Shown: one piece after another, positions 1 through 7,423 of the stretch
Layout of the letters: each line of letters starts with the position of its first letter
Numbering within the stretch: the stretch's first letter is position 1
Assembly: GCA_964508655.1 (NCBI GenBank)
Contig: CAZDUO010000053.1
Span: 1 to 26,621, forward strand
DNA: 26,621 nucleotides
DNA from: VBAS01 sp964508655
GTDB taxonomy: Bacteria > Bacteroidota > Bacteroidia > Chitinophagales > Chitinophagaceae
Reading direction: 5' to 3'
Notes under the pieces: generated by a model
Database searches by the model: none
Seen by the model: only the letters and a program-made list of their open reading frames with translations
What the model was told of the DNA's origin: nothing
Program-made: the position numbers and the translations under genes

Positions 1-762
1 CCCGGTTTCTGAAACAGCTTTAATGGTTGTTTCAAATACACGACTGCCTTTTTTCAGCTTTACCTTTTCATTTTTCTTATAAAGATGCTCCGTGTACCGG
101 TTAAAAATTTCATTAAACTTTCCTGCAGCCAGCAGTTGAAAGTAATTTTCGAAAACTGAACAAAGCTCCTTTGCCAGCAAAACAGGCTTGTAATTTTTCC
201 CCGTAATCTGCTTCAGCGAAACCGGGTTAGGCAAATCAGCCGGGAAAACTGTTTGGTTAATATTTATCCCGATACCAATCACTGCCCAATGCCATTGGTA
301 ATTGGTGACTGGTGAGTGGCGAATTTCTGCCGGTTTCTGATTTCCGATTTCTGACTTCCGACTTCCGACTTCTGTCTCCTGGCTCCTAAGTACATTCTCT
401 ATCAACACTCCCCCTACCTTCCTGTCACGCCAGTAGATATCATTGGGCCATTTAATTTTTGTGTCATCACCTGCATAGCGTCTGAAAAATTCATGGACTG
501 CAACTGCAGTGCATGCACTCAGTTTAAAACCATCGGAAACTGTTAGGGGGTAAGGGTTTAATAGTATGCTTATGGCAATGTTTGCTCCGGCTTGTGAACG
601 CCATGTCCGGCCACGCTGCCCCTTGCCTGCTGTTTGTTCATGGGCAAAAATCACCATTCCTGGATGCGCTACAGTATGACCCTCCGTCACTCCGGCCTGC
701 TGTATAAGCGCCATGGCATATTTGTTGGTACTATCAACTGATTGCAGTTCAATAAACGGCAT
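1..762 (-). CDS. birA: Biotin--[acetyl-CoA-carboxylase] ligase, C-terminus cut by window edge
   Basis: Attaches biotin to the carrier domain of biotin-dependent carboxylases via biotinyl-AMP, in the cytosol. The visible 254 codons open with IELQSVDSTN, followed by the nucleotide-binding GKGQRGRTW loop near residues 46-54 and the catalytic-lysine motif KWPNDIYW near 104-111, then KVGGVLIEN and VIGIGIN. There is no N-terminal winged-helix domain, so this is the ligase-only type without repressor function. The ATG at 762 is chosen; an in-frame TTG at 795, directly after a stop, would add 11 residues and cannot be excluded. The oddity is residues about 126-155, an extra stretch between IENVL and WHWAVIGIGIN that is encoded by a heptamer repeat array. 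The frame stays open and the active-site motifs are intact, so the enzyme is probably functional. The gene runs divergently from rsfS. The family call is firm; the missing C-terminal end lies outside the window. Confidence 0.93.
   Translation of the reverse strand, partial: MPFIELQSVDSTNKYAMALIQQAGVTEGHTVAHPGMVIFAHEQTAGKGQRGRTWRSQAGANIAISILLNPYPLTVSDGFKLSACTAVAVHEFFRRYAGDDTKIKWPNDIYWRDRKVGGVLIENVLRSQETEVGSRKSEIGNQKPAEIRHSPVTNYQWHWAVIGIGININQTVFPADLPNPVSLKQITGKNYKPVLLAKELCSVFENYFQLLAAGKFNEIFNRYTEHLYKKNEKVKLKKGSRVFETTIKAVSETG
294..388. repeat. Heptamer repeat array inside birA
   Basis: From 333 to 388 there are eight directly adjacent 7-base units, for example ATTTCCG, ATTTCTG, ACTTCCG, ACTTCCG and ACTTCTG, read on the plus strand. 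Just before them, 294-328 holds a second diverged heptamer run (ATTGGTA, ATTGGTG, ACTGGTG, AGTGGCG, AATTTCT), separated by four bases. The array is read in frame on the minus strand as part of the biotin ligase. The periodicity is directly visible. That such arrays recur between genes in related genomes is recollection, not something tested here. Confidence 0.85.
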
Positions 763-803
763 TCCTATCGGATTGACGGCAGGTAGTAGTGGCAATTAAT
801 TAC

Positions 804-811
804 TATTTTTG
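804..811 (+). promoter_or_regulatory. Putative -7 element (TAnnTTTG) upstream of rsfS
   Basis: TATTTTTG matches the Bacteroidota -7 consensus TAnnTTTG. It lies in the birA-rsfS divergent spacer about 148 bases before the rsfS start. No TTTG -33 element is seen at the usual distance, so this is tentative. The rest of the spacer, 812-958, holds no gene; its last 50 bases are rich in degenerate CAACAAGCAACC-type repeats. Confidence 0.35.
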
Positions 812-958
812 GCAAAATAAACGGGTTTTTCCAAAGTAAAAACCGGAAGAAATAGTTGCCGGTTATTAGTTCCTGGTAATTCAAGAATAAAACACATTTT
901 CAAACTAAAACTACCAGCAACAAGCAACCAACAACCCAAACATTAAACTATAACATTA

Positions 959-1366
959 TTGGAACAACTTGAAATATTGACTTCCCGTAAGAAAAAAAAG
1001 ATATCCCGGCTTACGAAGAATTCTAAAATCATCAAAACCATCATCAACGCAATCAGGGAAAAAAAAGGAGAAAAAATTGTTTCGCTTGATTTGAGAAAAG
1101 TGAACGAGGCGGTGGCCGATTTTTTTATCATTTGCGAAGCGGGTAACCAGCCGCAGATAAAGGCTATAGCCGAGTTTACCGAACAGGAAGTAAAAAAGAA
1201 ATGCAAAGAACTTCCTTACCATCACGAAGGATACCAGAACCTGAGCTGGGTGCTGCTTGATTATGTAAATGTGGTGGTGCATGTGATGTTGGGCGATACA
1301 AGAAAATTTTACCAGCTGGAAGATATGTGGAGCGATGCAATGGTGGAGAATCACAGTAAAAAATAA
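959..1366 (+). CDS. rsfS: Ribosomal silencing factor RsfS
   Basis: Binds uL14 on the 50S subunit and blocks subunit joining when growth slows. The 135-residue product carries the whole RsfS/Iojap fold: KIIKTIINAIREKKGEKIV, then LDLRKVNEAVADFFIICEA, the central PYHHEGYQNLSWVLLDYVNVVVHVM, and the C-terminal ARG-like segment TRKFYQLEDMWSDA. Length is normal for Bacteroidota, which carry a basic N-terminal extension (here SRKKKKISRLTKNS). The start is unusual: no in-frame ATG exists upstream of the domain, and an in-frame stop lies at 944. TTG at 959 is therefore chosen, with TTG at 977 as an alternative. It is followed after about 75 bases by ftsH on the same strand; from memory, the birA-rsfS-ftsH neighbourhood is common in this phylum. 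The family call is firm and the start less so. Confidence 0.93.
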   Translation: MEQLEILTSRKKKKISRLTKNSKIIKTIINAIREKKGEKIVSLDLRKVNEAVADFFIICEAGNQPQIKAIAEFTEQEVKKKCKELPYHHEGYQNLSWVLLDYVNVVVHVMLGDTRKFYQLEDMWSDAMVENHSKK

Positions 1367-1443
1367 AAGAGCTTTGTTAAAATTAACAGCGATACCATAA
1401 TTATTAATAAAACGTTTTAAACAGCAGGGGAAGAAAGAAAAAC

Positions 1444-3546
1444 ATGTCAGAGCAATACAATAAAGACGAAAAACAATTGCCCCGGTTTCAGCAGAACCGC
1501 GACCGTGACGATAACAGTAAGCGCAAAGGGCCCAAGTTCAGCATCTACTGGATATATGCCATCATATTCGCCACACTCATCGGTTTTGGTGTGTACGGAC
1601 CTTTCAGCAAAAAAACCACTTCCATTAAAGTGGGGGATTTTAAGCAAATGCTGCTGAAGCATCACGTGGATCAGTACCTGGAAGTGACCAATAAAAAAAT
1701 TGTGCGGGTAACTATTAAGAAAGACAGCCTGAAGTATTACCAGAATATTTTACCCAAAAACCTAACCGGGCAGGTGGATGAGCGGCCACCCCAGTTTCAT
1801 TTTGAAATCAACGACCGCTTCAGGGATGAAATTCTTGACTTCAAAAAAGAAAACCCGGTTTATTTCGCATCCGAAAATGACGATCCTTATAAGGCCGAAA
1901 GAGAAAGAGACTGGTTTTCCGGTGTGCTGAATGTTTTATTACCTGTATTGCTTTTCATCGCTATCTGGATTATGCTGATGCGCAAGATGAGCGGCGGTGT
2001 GGGCAGTGGTGGCGGGCCCGGCGGCATTTTTAATATTGGTAAATCCAAAGCCACTTTGTTTGATAAAGGCACAAAAGTGAACATCACCTTTGCCGATGTA
2101 GCCGGGCTTGACGAAGCCAAAGTGGAAGTGATGGAAATCGTAGACTTTTTAAAAAATCCAAAGAAGTATACCAACCTGGGCGGTAAAATTCCAAAAGGGG
2201 CATTGCTCATCGGTCCGCCCGGAACCGGGAAAACCCTGCTGGCAAAAGCGATGGCGGGTGAAGCGCAGGTGCCCTTCTTCAGCCTTAGCGGAAGCGATTT
2301 TGTGGAAATGTTTGTCGGCGTTGGTGCCAGCCGTGTCCGCGACCTGTTCAAGCAGGCAAGAGAAAAAGCGCCGTGTATCATTTTCATTGATGAAATAGAT
2401 GCCATCGGCCGTGCAAGAGGTAAGAACATCATGATGAGTAATGATGAAAGAGAAAGCACACTGAACCAGCTGCTCGTTGAAATGGATGGTTTCGGAACCG
2501 ATACCGGTATTATTGTGCTGGCCGCCACCAACCGCCCCGATGTGCTGGATAATGCACTGCTTCGTCCCGGCCGCTTCGATCGCCAGATTTCAATTGACAA
2601 GCCCGACCTGAAAGGACGTGAAGCAATCTTCAAAGTACACCTGAAGCCCATCAAGATTTCTGAAAAAGTGGATATTCATAAGCTGGCTGAACAAACTCCC
2701 GGTTTTGCCGGCGCCGATATTGCCAATGTGTGCAACGAAGCGGCACTGATTGCAGCAAGAAAAGGAAAACATTCAGTGGAGATGTCCGACTTCCAGGATG
2801 CGGTGGACCGTGTAATTGGCGGGCTGGAAAAGAAAAACAAAATCATCTCGCCGGAAGAGAAAAAAGTAATTGCATACCATGAAGCCGGCCATGCCATCTG
2901 CGGCTGGTACCTGGAGCATGCTTATCCGTTGCTGAAAGTAACCATTGTGCCAAGAGGAACAGCGGCGCTGGGCTATGCACAGTATACACCCAAAGAGCAG
3001 TATTTGTATAACACTGATCAACTGATGGACCAGATCTGTATGACGCTGGGCGGCCGGGCCAGCGAAGAACTTTTCTTTGATAAAATTTCAACCGGCGCAC
3101 AAAACGATTTGCAGCAGGTAACAAAAATTGCCTATGCAATGGTTACCGTGTATGGTATGAATGATAAAATAGGTAATGTAAGTTTTTATGATCCGCAGCA
3201 GGAAAATGCTTTTACCAAGCCTTACTCCGAAGAAACTTCAAAACTGATTGATGAAGAAGTACGTAAGCTGATAGATAGTGCTTTTGACAGAACCAAACAC
3301 TTATTAAATGCGAAAAAAGAGCAGGTGAAAACTCTTGCTGAAGCATTGCTGGAAAGAGAAGTGTTGTTTCAAAGTGATGTGGAGGCCCTGATAGGGAAAC
3401 GTCCCTTTGAAGAGAAAAAAGTGCTGGATGTGCCGGTGAATGAAACCGCGGCCGAAGAAGCAAAGCCGGTGGAGAAGCCTGCAGAAAAAAAATCACCAGA
3501 AACTGCATCGGATACCGGGCCGGGCATATTTCCCCTGCCGGCATAA
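1444..3546 (+). CDS. ftsH: ATP-dependent zinc metalloprotease FtsH
   Basis: Membrane-anchored AAA+ protease that extracts and degrades misfolded membrane proteins and short-lived regulators. The 700-residue protein has a TM segment near residues 33-51, a periplasmic FtsH_ext domain, and a second TM near 160-180. A glycine-rich linker then leads to the AAA module: Walker A GPPGTGKT at 257-264, Walker B IIFIDEIDA at 312-320, and the second-region-of-homology arginines around ALLRPGRFDR. The M41 zinc site is HEAGH at 479-483, with the third ligand Asp in GAQND at about 555. All catalytic residues are present. The last 50 residues are a low-complexity Glu/Lys/Pro/Ala tail ending in GIFPLPA, typical of a disordered extension. 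The ATG at 1444 is the only plausible start, set within a purine-rich leader. The LUD gene starts 14 bases downstream, suggesting one transcript. Confidence 0.98.
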   Translation: MSEQYNKDEKQLPRFQQNRDRDDNSKRKGPKFSIYWIYAIIFATLIGFGVYGPFSKKTTSIKVGDFKQMLLKHHVDQYLEVTNKKIVRVTIKKDSLKYYQNILPKNLTGQVDERPPQFHFEINDRFRDEILDFKKENPVYFASENDDPYKAERERDWFSGVLNVLLPVLLFIAIWIMLMRKMSGGVGSGGGPGGIFNIGKSKATLFDKGTKVNITFADVAGLDEAKVEVMEIVDFLKNPKKYTNLGGKIPKGALLIGPPGTGKTLLAKAMAGEAQVPFFSLSGSDFVEMFVGVGASRVRDLFKQAREKAPCIIFIDEIDAIGRARGKNIMMSNDERESTLNQLLVEMDGFGTDTGIIVLAATNRPDVLDNALLRPGRFDRQISIDKPDLKGREAIFKVHLKPIKISEKVDIHKLAEQTPGFAGADIANVCNEAALIAARKGKHSVEMSDFQDAVDRVIGGLEKKNKIISPEEKKVIAYHEAGHAICGWYLEHAYPLLKVTIVPRGTAALGYAQYTPKEQYLYNTDQLMDQICMTLGGRASEELFFDKISTGAQNDLQQVTKIAYAMVTVYGMNDKIGNVSFYDPQQENAFTKPYSEETSKLIDEEVRKLIDSAFDRTKHLLNAKKEQVKTLAEALLEREVLFQSDVEALIGKRPFEEKKVLDVPVNETAAEEAKPVEKPAEKKSPETASDTGPGIFPLPA

Positions 3547-3560
3547 CCAAACAACCGGGA

Positions 3561-4196
3561 ATGAAATTTTCTCCATCAAAAGAATCCATACTGAAAAAAA
3601 TACGGCAGGCGTTGAGTCACTCAACGCCTATTCCTTTTCCGCAAAGTGAAGGAAACCAGCCTGTGTTTCCGCCGTCGAAGCAGGATCTCGAAGTGGAATT
3701 TGCCGAGCAGTTCAATGCGCTGCAGGGGCGGTTTATTTTTTGTGTCAACCTGCAGGAGCTGGCTTTTCAGTTCGGCAGCCTGGTAAAAAAGCGGGACTGG
3801 CAAAAGATTTATTGCGTGGAAGAAAAATTAAAGCAGCTCGCCGGACATTCCATTGAGGAAAGGTTTATGTCAACTGATCTTGCCGGCTGCAATGCGAGTG
3901 TTACAGGCTGCGAATGCCTGGTGGCAAGAACCGGCTCCATCGTGATGAGCGCTGCGCAGCCCTCAGGAAGAACTACCAGCGTGTATGCACCGGTGCATAT
4001 CTGCATTGCTTTTACCAGCCAGCTGGTTTATGATGTAAAAGATGCGCTGGTGCTGCTGAAAGAAAAATACAACAATAAACTTCCTTCGCTCATCACTTTT
4101 GCTACCGGTCCCAGCCGCACAGCCGATATTGAAAAAACACTGGTCGTAGGCGTGCATGGCCCAGGCGAAGTGTATTGCTTCCTGGTGGATGCGTAG
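3561..4196 (+). CDS. LUD-domain protein (LutC/YkgG family)
   Basis: The 211-residue product is a stand-alone LUD domain. The diagnostic C-terminal block GPSRTADIEKTLVVGVHGP lies near residues 183-201, and the middle part TGCECLVARTGSIVMS is also typical. LutC is one of three proteins of an iron-sulfur L-lactate oxidase complex in Bacillus, but LutA and LutB homologues are absent here, so a lactate role is not supported. An orphan LUD gene directly after ftsH is, from memory, a recurring Bacteroidota arrangement and hints at a role linked to membrane protein quality control or an unknown metabolic step; that is inference. No signal peptide or TM is seen. The ATG at 3561 lies 14 bases after the ftsH stop. 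The family is secure and the function unknown. Confidence 0.88.
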   Translation: MKFSPSKESILKKIRQALSHSTPIPFPQSEGNQPVFPPSKQDLEVEFAEQFNALQGRFIFCVNLQELAFQFGSLVKKRDWQKIYCVEEKLKQLAGHSIEERFMSTDLAGCNASVTGCECLVARTGSIVMSAAQPSGRTTSVYAPVHICIAFTSQLVYDVKDALVLLKEKYNNKLPSLITFATGPSRTADIEKTLVVGVHGPGEVYCFLVDA

Positions 4197-4223
4197 TAAC
4201 TTCTACCTTCGTATTTTTATTGC

Positions 4224-4649
4224 ATGAACAATCCTCAGGTTTACGAGCTTTTTGTTTATGGTTCGCTGCGCAGCGGTTTCCGCAGCCCGGCTTATGAGTA
4301 TATCAGCCGCTATTTCGATTTGGCAGGGGAGGCAAAAGTAAAAGGCGAACTCTTTGACCTGGGCAGCTACCCGGGCGGCAAACCAACAGATAAAAATAAA
4401 TTTATCGTTGGAGAACTTTACCGCATCCGTAATGAAAGCGAATTTGCATGGGCCATGGCCCAGCTCGATGATTACGAAGGTGTGAATGTGGCCTTTGATG
4501 AAGTGCAGCTTTACCGCCGCGAATTGACCGAAGTGTACAACAACAACCAGGCAACAACAGCATGGATTTACTGGTACAATGGCGATGTAAGCGGCAAACC
4601 GGTTATTGAATCAGGCGATGTGTTGCAGTACATGGCAGAAAAGAAATAA
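4224..4649 (+). CDS. Gamma-glutamylcyclotransferase-like (AIG2/GGCT fold) protein
   Basis: The 141-residue protein opens with ELFVYGSLRSGF, the YGSL substrate-binding loop of the GGCT/AIG2 superfamily at residues 12-15. It continues with GELFDLGSYPGG, a second segment VGELYRI, and LDDYEGVN near 81-88, the region where family members keep a conserved acidic residue. Family members release 5-oxoproline from gamma-glutamyl amines or peptides; the actual substrate cannot be inferred. It is cytosolic, with no signal peptide. The length fits the compact bacterial type. The ATG at 4224 is preceded at 4204-4211 by TACCTTCG, a one-mismatch version of the TAnnTTTG promoter element. The next gene begins 7-10 bases downstream. 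Confidence 0.85.
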   Translation: MNNPQVYELFVYGSLRSGFRSPAYEYISRYFDLAGEAKVKGELFDLGSYPGGKPTDKNKFIVGELYRIRNESEFAWAMAQLDDYEGVNVAFDEVQLYRRELTEVYNNNQATTAWIYWYNGDVSGKPVIESGDVLQYMAEKK

Positions 4650-4655
4650 TTTCGT

Positions 4656-5477
4656 TTGGTGACGCTTCCCCCCGATAAAAAAATCTACTTCCTCTCCGAT
4701 TTTCATCTCGGCGCACCGGATGCGGCATCCAGCCTTGAGCGGGAAAAACAGGTAGTCAGGTTCCTTGATGAAATAAAAACTGATGCGGCTGAAATATTCC
4801 TTGTTGGCGATATGTTCGATTTCTGGTACGAATACCGCAAAGTGGTGCCGAAAGGTTTTGTAAGGCTGCTGGGAAAACTGGCCGAACTCAGTGATACCGG
4901 TATCTCCATGCATTTTTTTGCCGGCAACCACGACATGTGGATGAAAGATTATTTTCAGAAAGAACTGAATATGCCGGTTTATTTTAAACCGGAAGAATTT
5001 GAACGGAACGGTAAAAAATTTTTCATCGGCCATGGCGACGGGCTGGGCCCGGGTGATAAAGGATATAAGTTTTTGAAAAAAATTTTTCGCAACCCTTTTT
5101 GTCAATGGCTGTTTGGCATATTACCACCTTTTTTCGGCATGGGGCTTGCCAATTACCTGAGCCGCCGAAGCCGGGCACAGACCGGTGCAGCAGAAGAAGT
5201 TTTCCTTGGAGAGGATAAAGAATGGTTAATTATTTATTGCAAAGAAGTTTTAAAGCAAAAGCATTTCGATTATTTTGTTTTTGCACACCGGCACCTCGCT
5301 ATTGATTTTAGCCTTACCTCCGTTCCCCACTCCGTCAGGAGAGGGGTTGGGAGTGAGGCTTCACGCTACATCAACCTCGGCGACTGGATACATTATTACA
5401 CGTATGCAGTTTTTGACGGCAATGATTTGGAACTGAAATCTTATTTGAATAAAAATGAAAAAATCATCCGCAGGTAA
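4656..5477 (+). CDS. lpxH: UDP-2,3-diacylglucosamine diphosphatase (LpxH type)
   Basis: Calcineurin-like hydrolase that splits UDP-2,3-diacylglucosamine into lipid X and UMP, the fourth step of lipid A synthesis, at the inner face of the cytoplasmic membrane. The metal motifs are in order: DFHLG (D15, H17), GDMFDFWYE (D52), GNHDMW (N91, H92), GHGDG (H126) and FAHRH (H211, H213). The start is TTG 4656 or GTG 4659; no in-frame ATG precedes the first motif. Residues about 219-236, between AIDF and RYINLGDW, look like an insertion encoded by an imperfect palindrome (5317-5359). It stays in frame and lies just after the last metal histidine. The next ATG follows the stop codon directly, so the downstream gene is translationally close. 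Bacteroidota also have LpxH-like paralogues of the same fold, so exact orthology is slightly uncertain. Confidence 0.88.
   Translation: MVTLPPDKKIYFLSDFHLGAPDAASSLEREKQVVRFLDEIKTDAAEIFLVGDMFDFWYEYRKVVPKGFVRLLGKLAELSDTGISMHFFAGNHDMWMKDYFQKELNMPVYFKPEEFERNGKKFFIGHGDGLGPGDKGYKFLKKIFRNPFCQWLFGILPPFFGMGLANYLSRRSRAQTGAAEEVFLGEDKEWLIIYCKEVLKQKHFDYFVFAHRHLAIDFSLTSVPHSVRRGVGSEASRYINLGDWIHYYTYAVFDGNDLELKSYLNKNEKIIRR
5317..5359. repeat. Imperfect palindromic repeat inserted in lpxH
   Basis: The stretch starts ACCTCCGTTCCCCACTCC and ends GGGTTGGGAGTGAGG. The reverse complement of its right half (CCTCACTCCCAACCCCTC...) resembles its left half with gaps, giving a G/C-rich stem-loop around GTCA. It matches my memory of a palindrome widely scattered in Bacteroidota genomes, reading CCCAACCCCTCTCC on the other strand. 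Here it is translated within LpxH. Confidence 0.7.
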
Positions 5478-6287
5478 ATGCTGAAAATACTTTACTTTAT
5501 TTTTTTAATGACGCTGGCCGGTATTGCCAGTGCGCAGGGCGACACCGTTTTCAGCTTTTTAAAAAAAATCAGCGGCGATATCACAGCTTTTACGGTTGAT
5601 AATCTTGATAACGTTTACCTCCTTAATTCTTCCGACCAGCTGAAAAAGCTGGACGCCAACGGTGATTCAGTAGCCGTGTTTAATAATGTGCGAAAAACAG
5701 GCAAGGTTTCCTTCATTGAAGTTTCCAACCCGTTGCGTGTACTGCTTTACTACAAAGATTTTTCCACCGTAGTGGTGCTCGACCGCCTGCTGAATATCCG
5801 CAACAGTATTGACCTGCGGCAGCAGGATATATTCCAGGTGCAGGCCATCGGATTGAGTTACGACAACAAAATCTGGCTCTACGATGAATTTGAACACCGC
5901 CTGAAAAAAATTGATGAAGACGGCAGGCTGCTTTTTGCGACCTCCGATTTCCGCCAGCTGTTCGGCGAGTCCTATACTTTTACTTCCATCAGCGACCAGG
6001 ACGGCCTGCTTTACCTGTACGATAAAAACAAAGGGGTTTTGGTTTTTGATTATTACGGTACGTTGAAAAACCGCATTCCGCTGACCGGTTGGGAAAATTT
6101 TAAAGTATCAGGGAAATATATTTTCGGCACCCGAAACGATTCCCTGCTTCGCTACCAGCCTGCTGTTTTTCTTACTGAAGAAATTAAACTGCCGCCGCCG
6201 ATTCGCCAGGCACTGTCCATCCGGTTTACTCCATCAAGAGCCTATGCGTTGAAAAAAGATGTGCTGGAAATTTACCGGCTTCGCTGA
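5478..6287 (+). CDS. Secreted beta-propeller-like protein of unknown function
   Basis: The 269-residue product starts with a signal peptide, MLKILYFIFLMTLAGIASAQG, with likely cleavage after SA. The rest is built of short strands with recurring aspartates of the NHL/propeller style: ITAFTVDNLDNVYLLNSSDQLKKLD, IGLSYDNKIWLYDEFEHRLKKID, and ISDQDGLLYLYDKNKGVLVFD. At least three such blades are visible, suggesting a periplasmic or surface propeller. No catalytic motif or C-terminal sorting domain is seen. I do not recognise the family beyond this. The ATG follows the lpxH stop with no spacer, so the two are probably co-translated. An envelope role is suggested only by the signal peptide and the lpxH neighbour. 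Confidence 0.75.
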   Translation: MLKILYFIFLMTLAGIASAQGDTVFSFLKKISGDITAFTVDNLDNVYLLNSSDQLKKLDANGDSVAVFNNVRKTGKVSFIEVSNPLRVLLYYKDFSTVVVLDRLLNIRNSIDLRQQDIFQVQAIGLSYDNKIWLYDEFEHRLKKIDEDGRLLFATSDFRQLFGESYTFTSISDQDGLLYLYDKNKGVLVFDYYGTLKNRIPLTGWENFKVSGKYIFGTRNDSLLRYQPAVFLTEEIKLPPPIRQALSIRFTPSRAYALKKDVLEIYRLR

Positions 6288-6301
6288 GGTGCATTCTTAA
6301 T

Positions 6302-6309
6302 TACTTTTG
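6302..6309 (+). promoter_or_regulatory. Putative -7 promoter element of the mscS gene
   Basis: TACTTTTG is an exact match to TAnnTTTG, 17 bases before the mscS ATG. TTCG at 6280-6283, 18 bases further up, may serve as a weak -33 TTTG element. It would give mscS its own start with a very short leader. Confidence 0.5.
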
Positions 6310-6326
6310 CTGCGAAACAGTAAGAC

Positions 6327-7421
6327 ATGAATGATGTTTTCGATAAGATATTTTTTGACAACACTGTCCGGAGCTATGCAATTGTGGCCGGCATCATTTT
6401 GTTTGTGCTGCTGCTCAAGCGCTTTATTTCACGCTACCTGGCCGGGCTTATTTATGGCGTGGTAAAAAAAATCTGGAAAGATGTGGACAAGAAATCTTTC
6501 TCCGGCCTGGTGGCGCAGCCGCTGGGATTGTTCCTGCTTATACTTATCTCCATTGTTTCGCTGCACAAACTCCATTTTCCCGCTGCGCTGAATGTGGAAG
6601 TGTATAAGGCCACGACCAAAGAAATTGTTCAATCGCTCGGGAGCATCATACTTATCTTTTCTTTTATATGGCTGCTGCTGCGCATCATTGATTTCATAGC
6701 CCTGCTGCTCGAAAAAAAAGCTGACCTGACACCGGACATGGCCGACAACCAGCTGATCATCTTCTTCAAAGATTTTTTCAAAGTGGTTATCGGCATTCTT
6801 GGTGTGCTGATGATTCTGAAGTTTGGCTTTGGCTTCAGCATAAGCAGTTTCATTACCGGCCTCAGCATTGCCACGGCGGCCATTGCGCTGGCAACAAGGG
6901 AAAGCCTTGAAAACCTCATTGCTTCGTTTATCATTTTTTTTGATAAACCCTTTACCATCGGCGACCTGGTGCATGTGCAGAACATAACCGGCACGGTGGA
7001 AAAAATCGGGTTGCGCAGCACACGCATCCGCACCGACCAGAAAACTTTTGTCACCGTGCCCAACAAGCAGATGGTGGACAGTATTCTCGACAACCTGAGT
7101 TTGCGGACGCAACGCAAGGCAGAAATAAGATTGGAGATTGGCGTGAATATTTCTGCTGAAACACTCCGGATATTTATTGAAGCGGTGAAAATAAAAATGA
7201 ATCACCCGCAGATTGAGGAAACATCAGTTTATTTAATGGAAATAAGACCCAATGCTTTCCTGATTCAAGCCGACTTTTTTACGGCGCCGGTTTCCATCAA
7301 TGAATTCAACAGCCTGAAGCAGCAGAAAAACCTGGAAATACTCAGGTTGATGGAAGAAATGAAGATTGAACTGGCCGGGGCAAGCAGCGAGATAAAGATT
7401 TCGGGAAAACTGGAACAGTGA
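6327..7421 (+). CDS. Small-conductance mechanosensitive channel (MscS family)
   Basis: Pore-forming membrane protein that releases solutes on hypo-osmotic shock. The 364-residue protein has hydrophobic segments near residues 14-31, 60-80, 103-125 and 142-167. These lead to the pore helix region 172-205 (SFITGLSIATAAIALATRESLENLIASFIIFFD), rich in Gly and Ala as expected of TM3. The beta domain follows at 206-260 with FTIGDLVHV, GTVEKIGLRSTRIRT and VPNKQMVDS, and then the alpha/beta C-terminal vestibule. The extra N-terminal helices make it longer than E. coli MscS (286 residues) but usual for this phylum. The gene ends two bases before the end of the convergent merR gene, leaving no room for a separate terminator. 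Confidence 0.93.
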   Translation: MNDVFDKIFFDNTVRSYAIVAGIILFVLLLKRFISRYLAGLIYGVVKKIWKDVDKKSFSGLVAQPLGLFLLILISIVSLHKLHFPAALNVEVYKATTKEIVQSLGSIILIFSFIWLLLRIIDFIALLLEKKADLTPDMADNQLIIFFKDFFKVVIGILGVLMILKFGFGFSISSFITGLSIATAAIALATRESLENLIASFIIFFDKPFTIGDLVHVQNITGTVEKIGLRSTRIRTDQKTFVTVPNKQMVDSILDNLSLRTQRKAEIRLEIGVNISAETLRIFIEAVKIKMNHPQIEETSVYLMEIRPNAFLIQADFFTAPVSINEFNSLKQQKNLEILRLMEEMKIELAGASSEIKISGKLEQ

Positions 7422-7423
7422 TT

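Noticed and set aside
294..388. Possible CRISPR array or VNTR outside genes
   Set aside because: Units are 7 bases without spacers and lie inside the open birA frame; this is a simple tandem array.
1..762. birA as a pseudogene because of the repeat
   Set aside because: The frame is open through the repeat and the motifs before and after it are intact.
1887..2654. Long open frame on the minus strand inside ftsH (255 codons)
   Set aside because: Its product is Ser/Pro-rich shadow sequence opposite the conserved AAA module, with no domain of its own.
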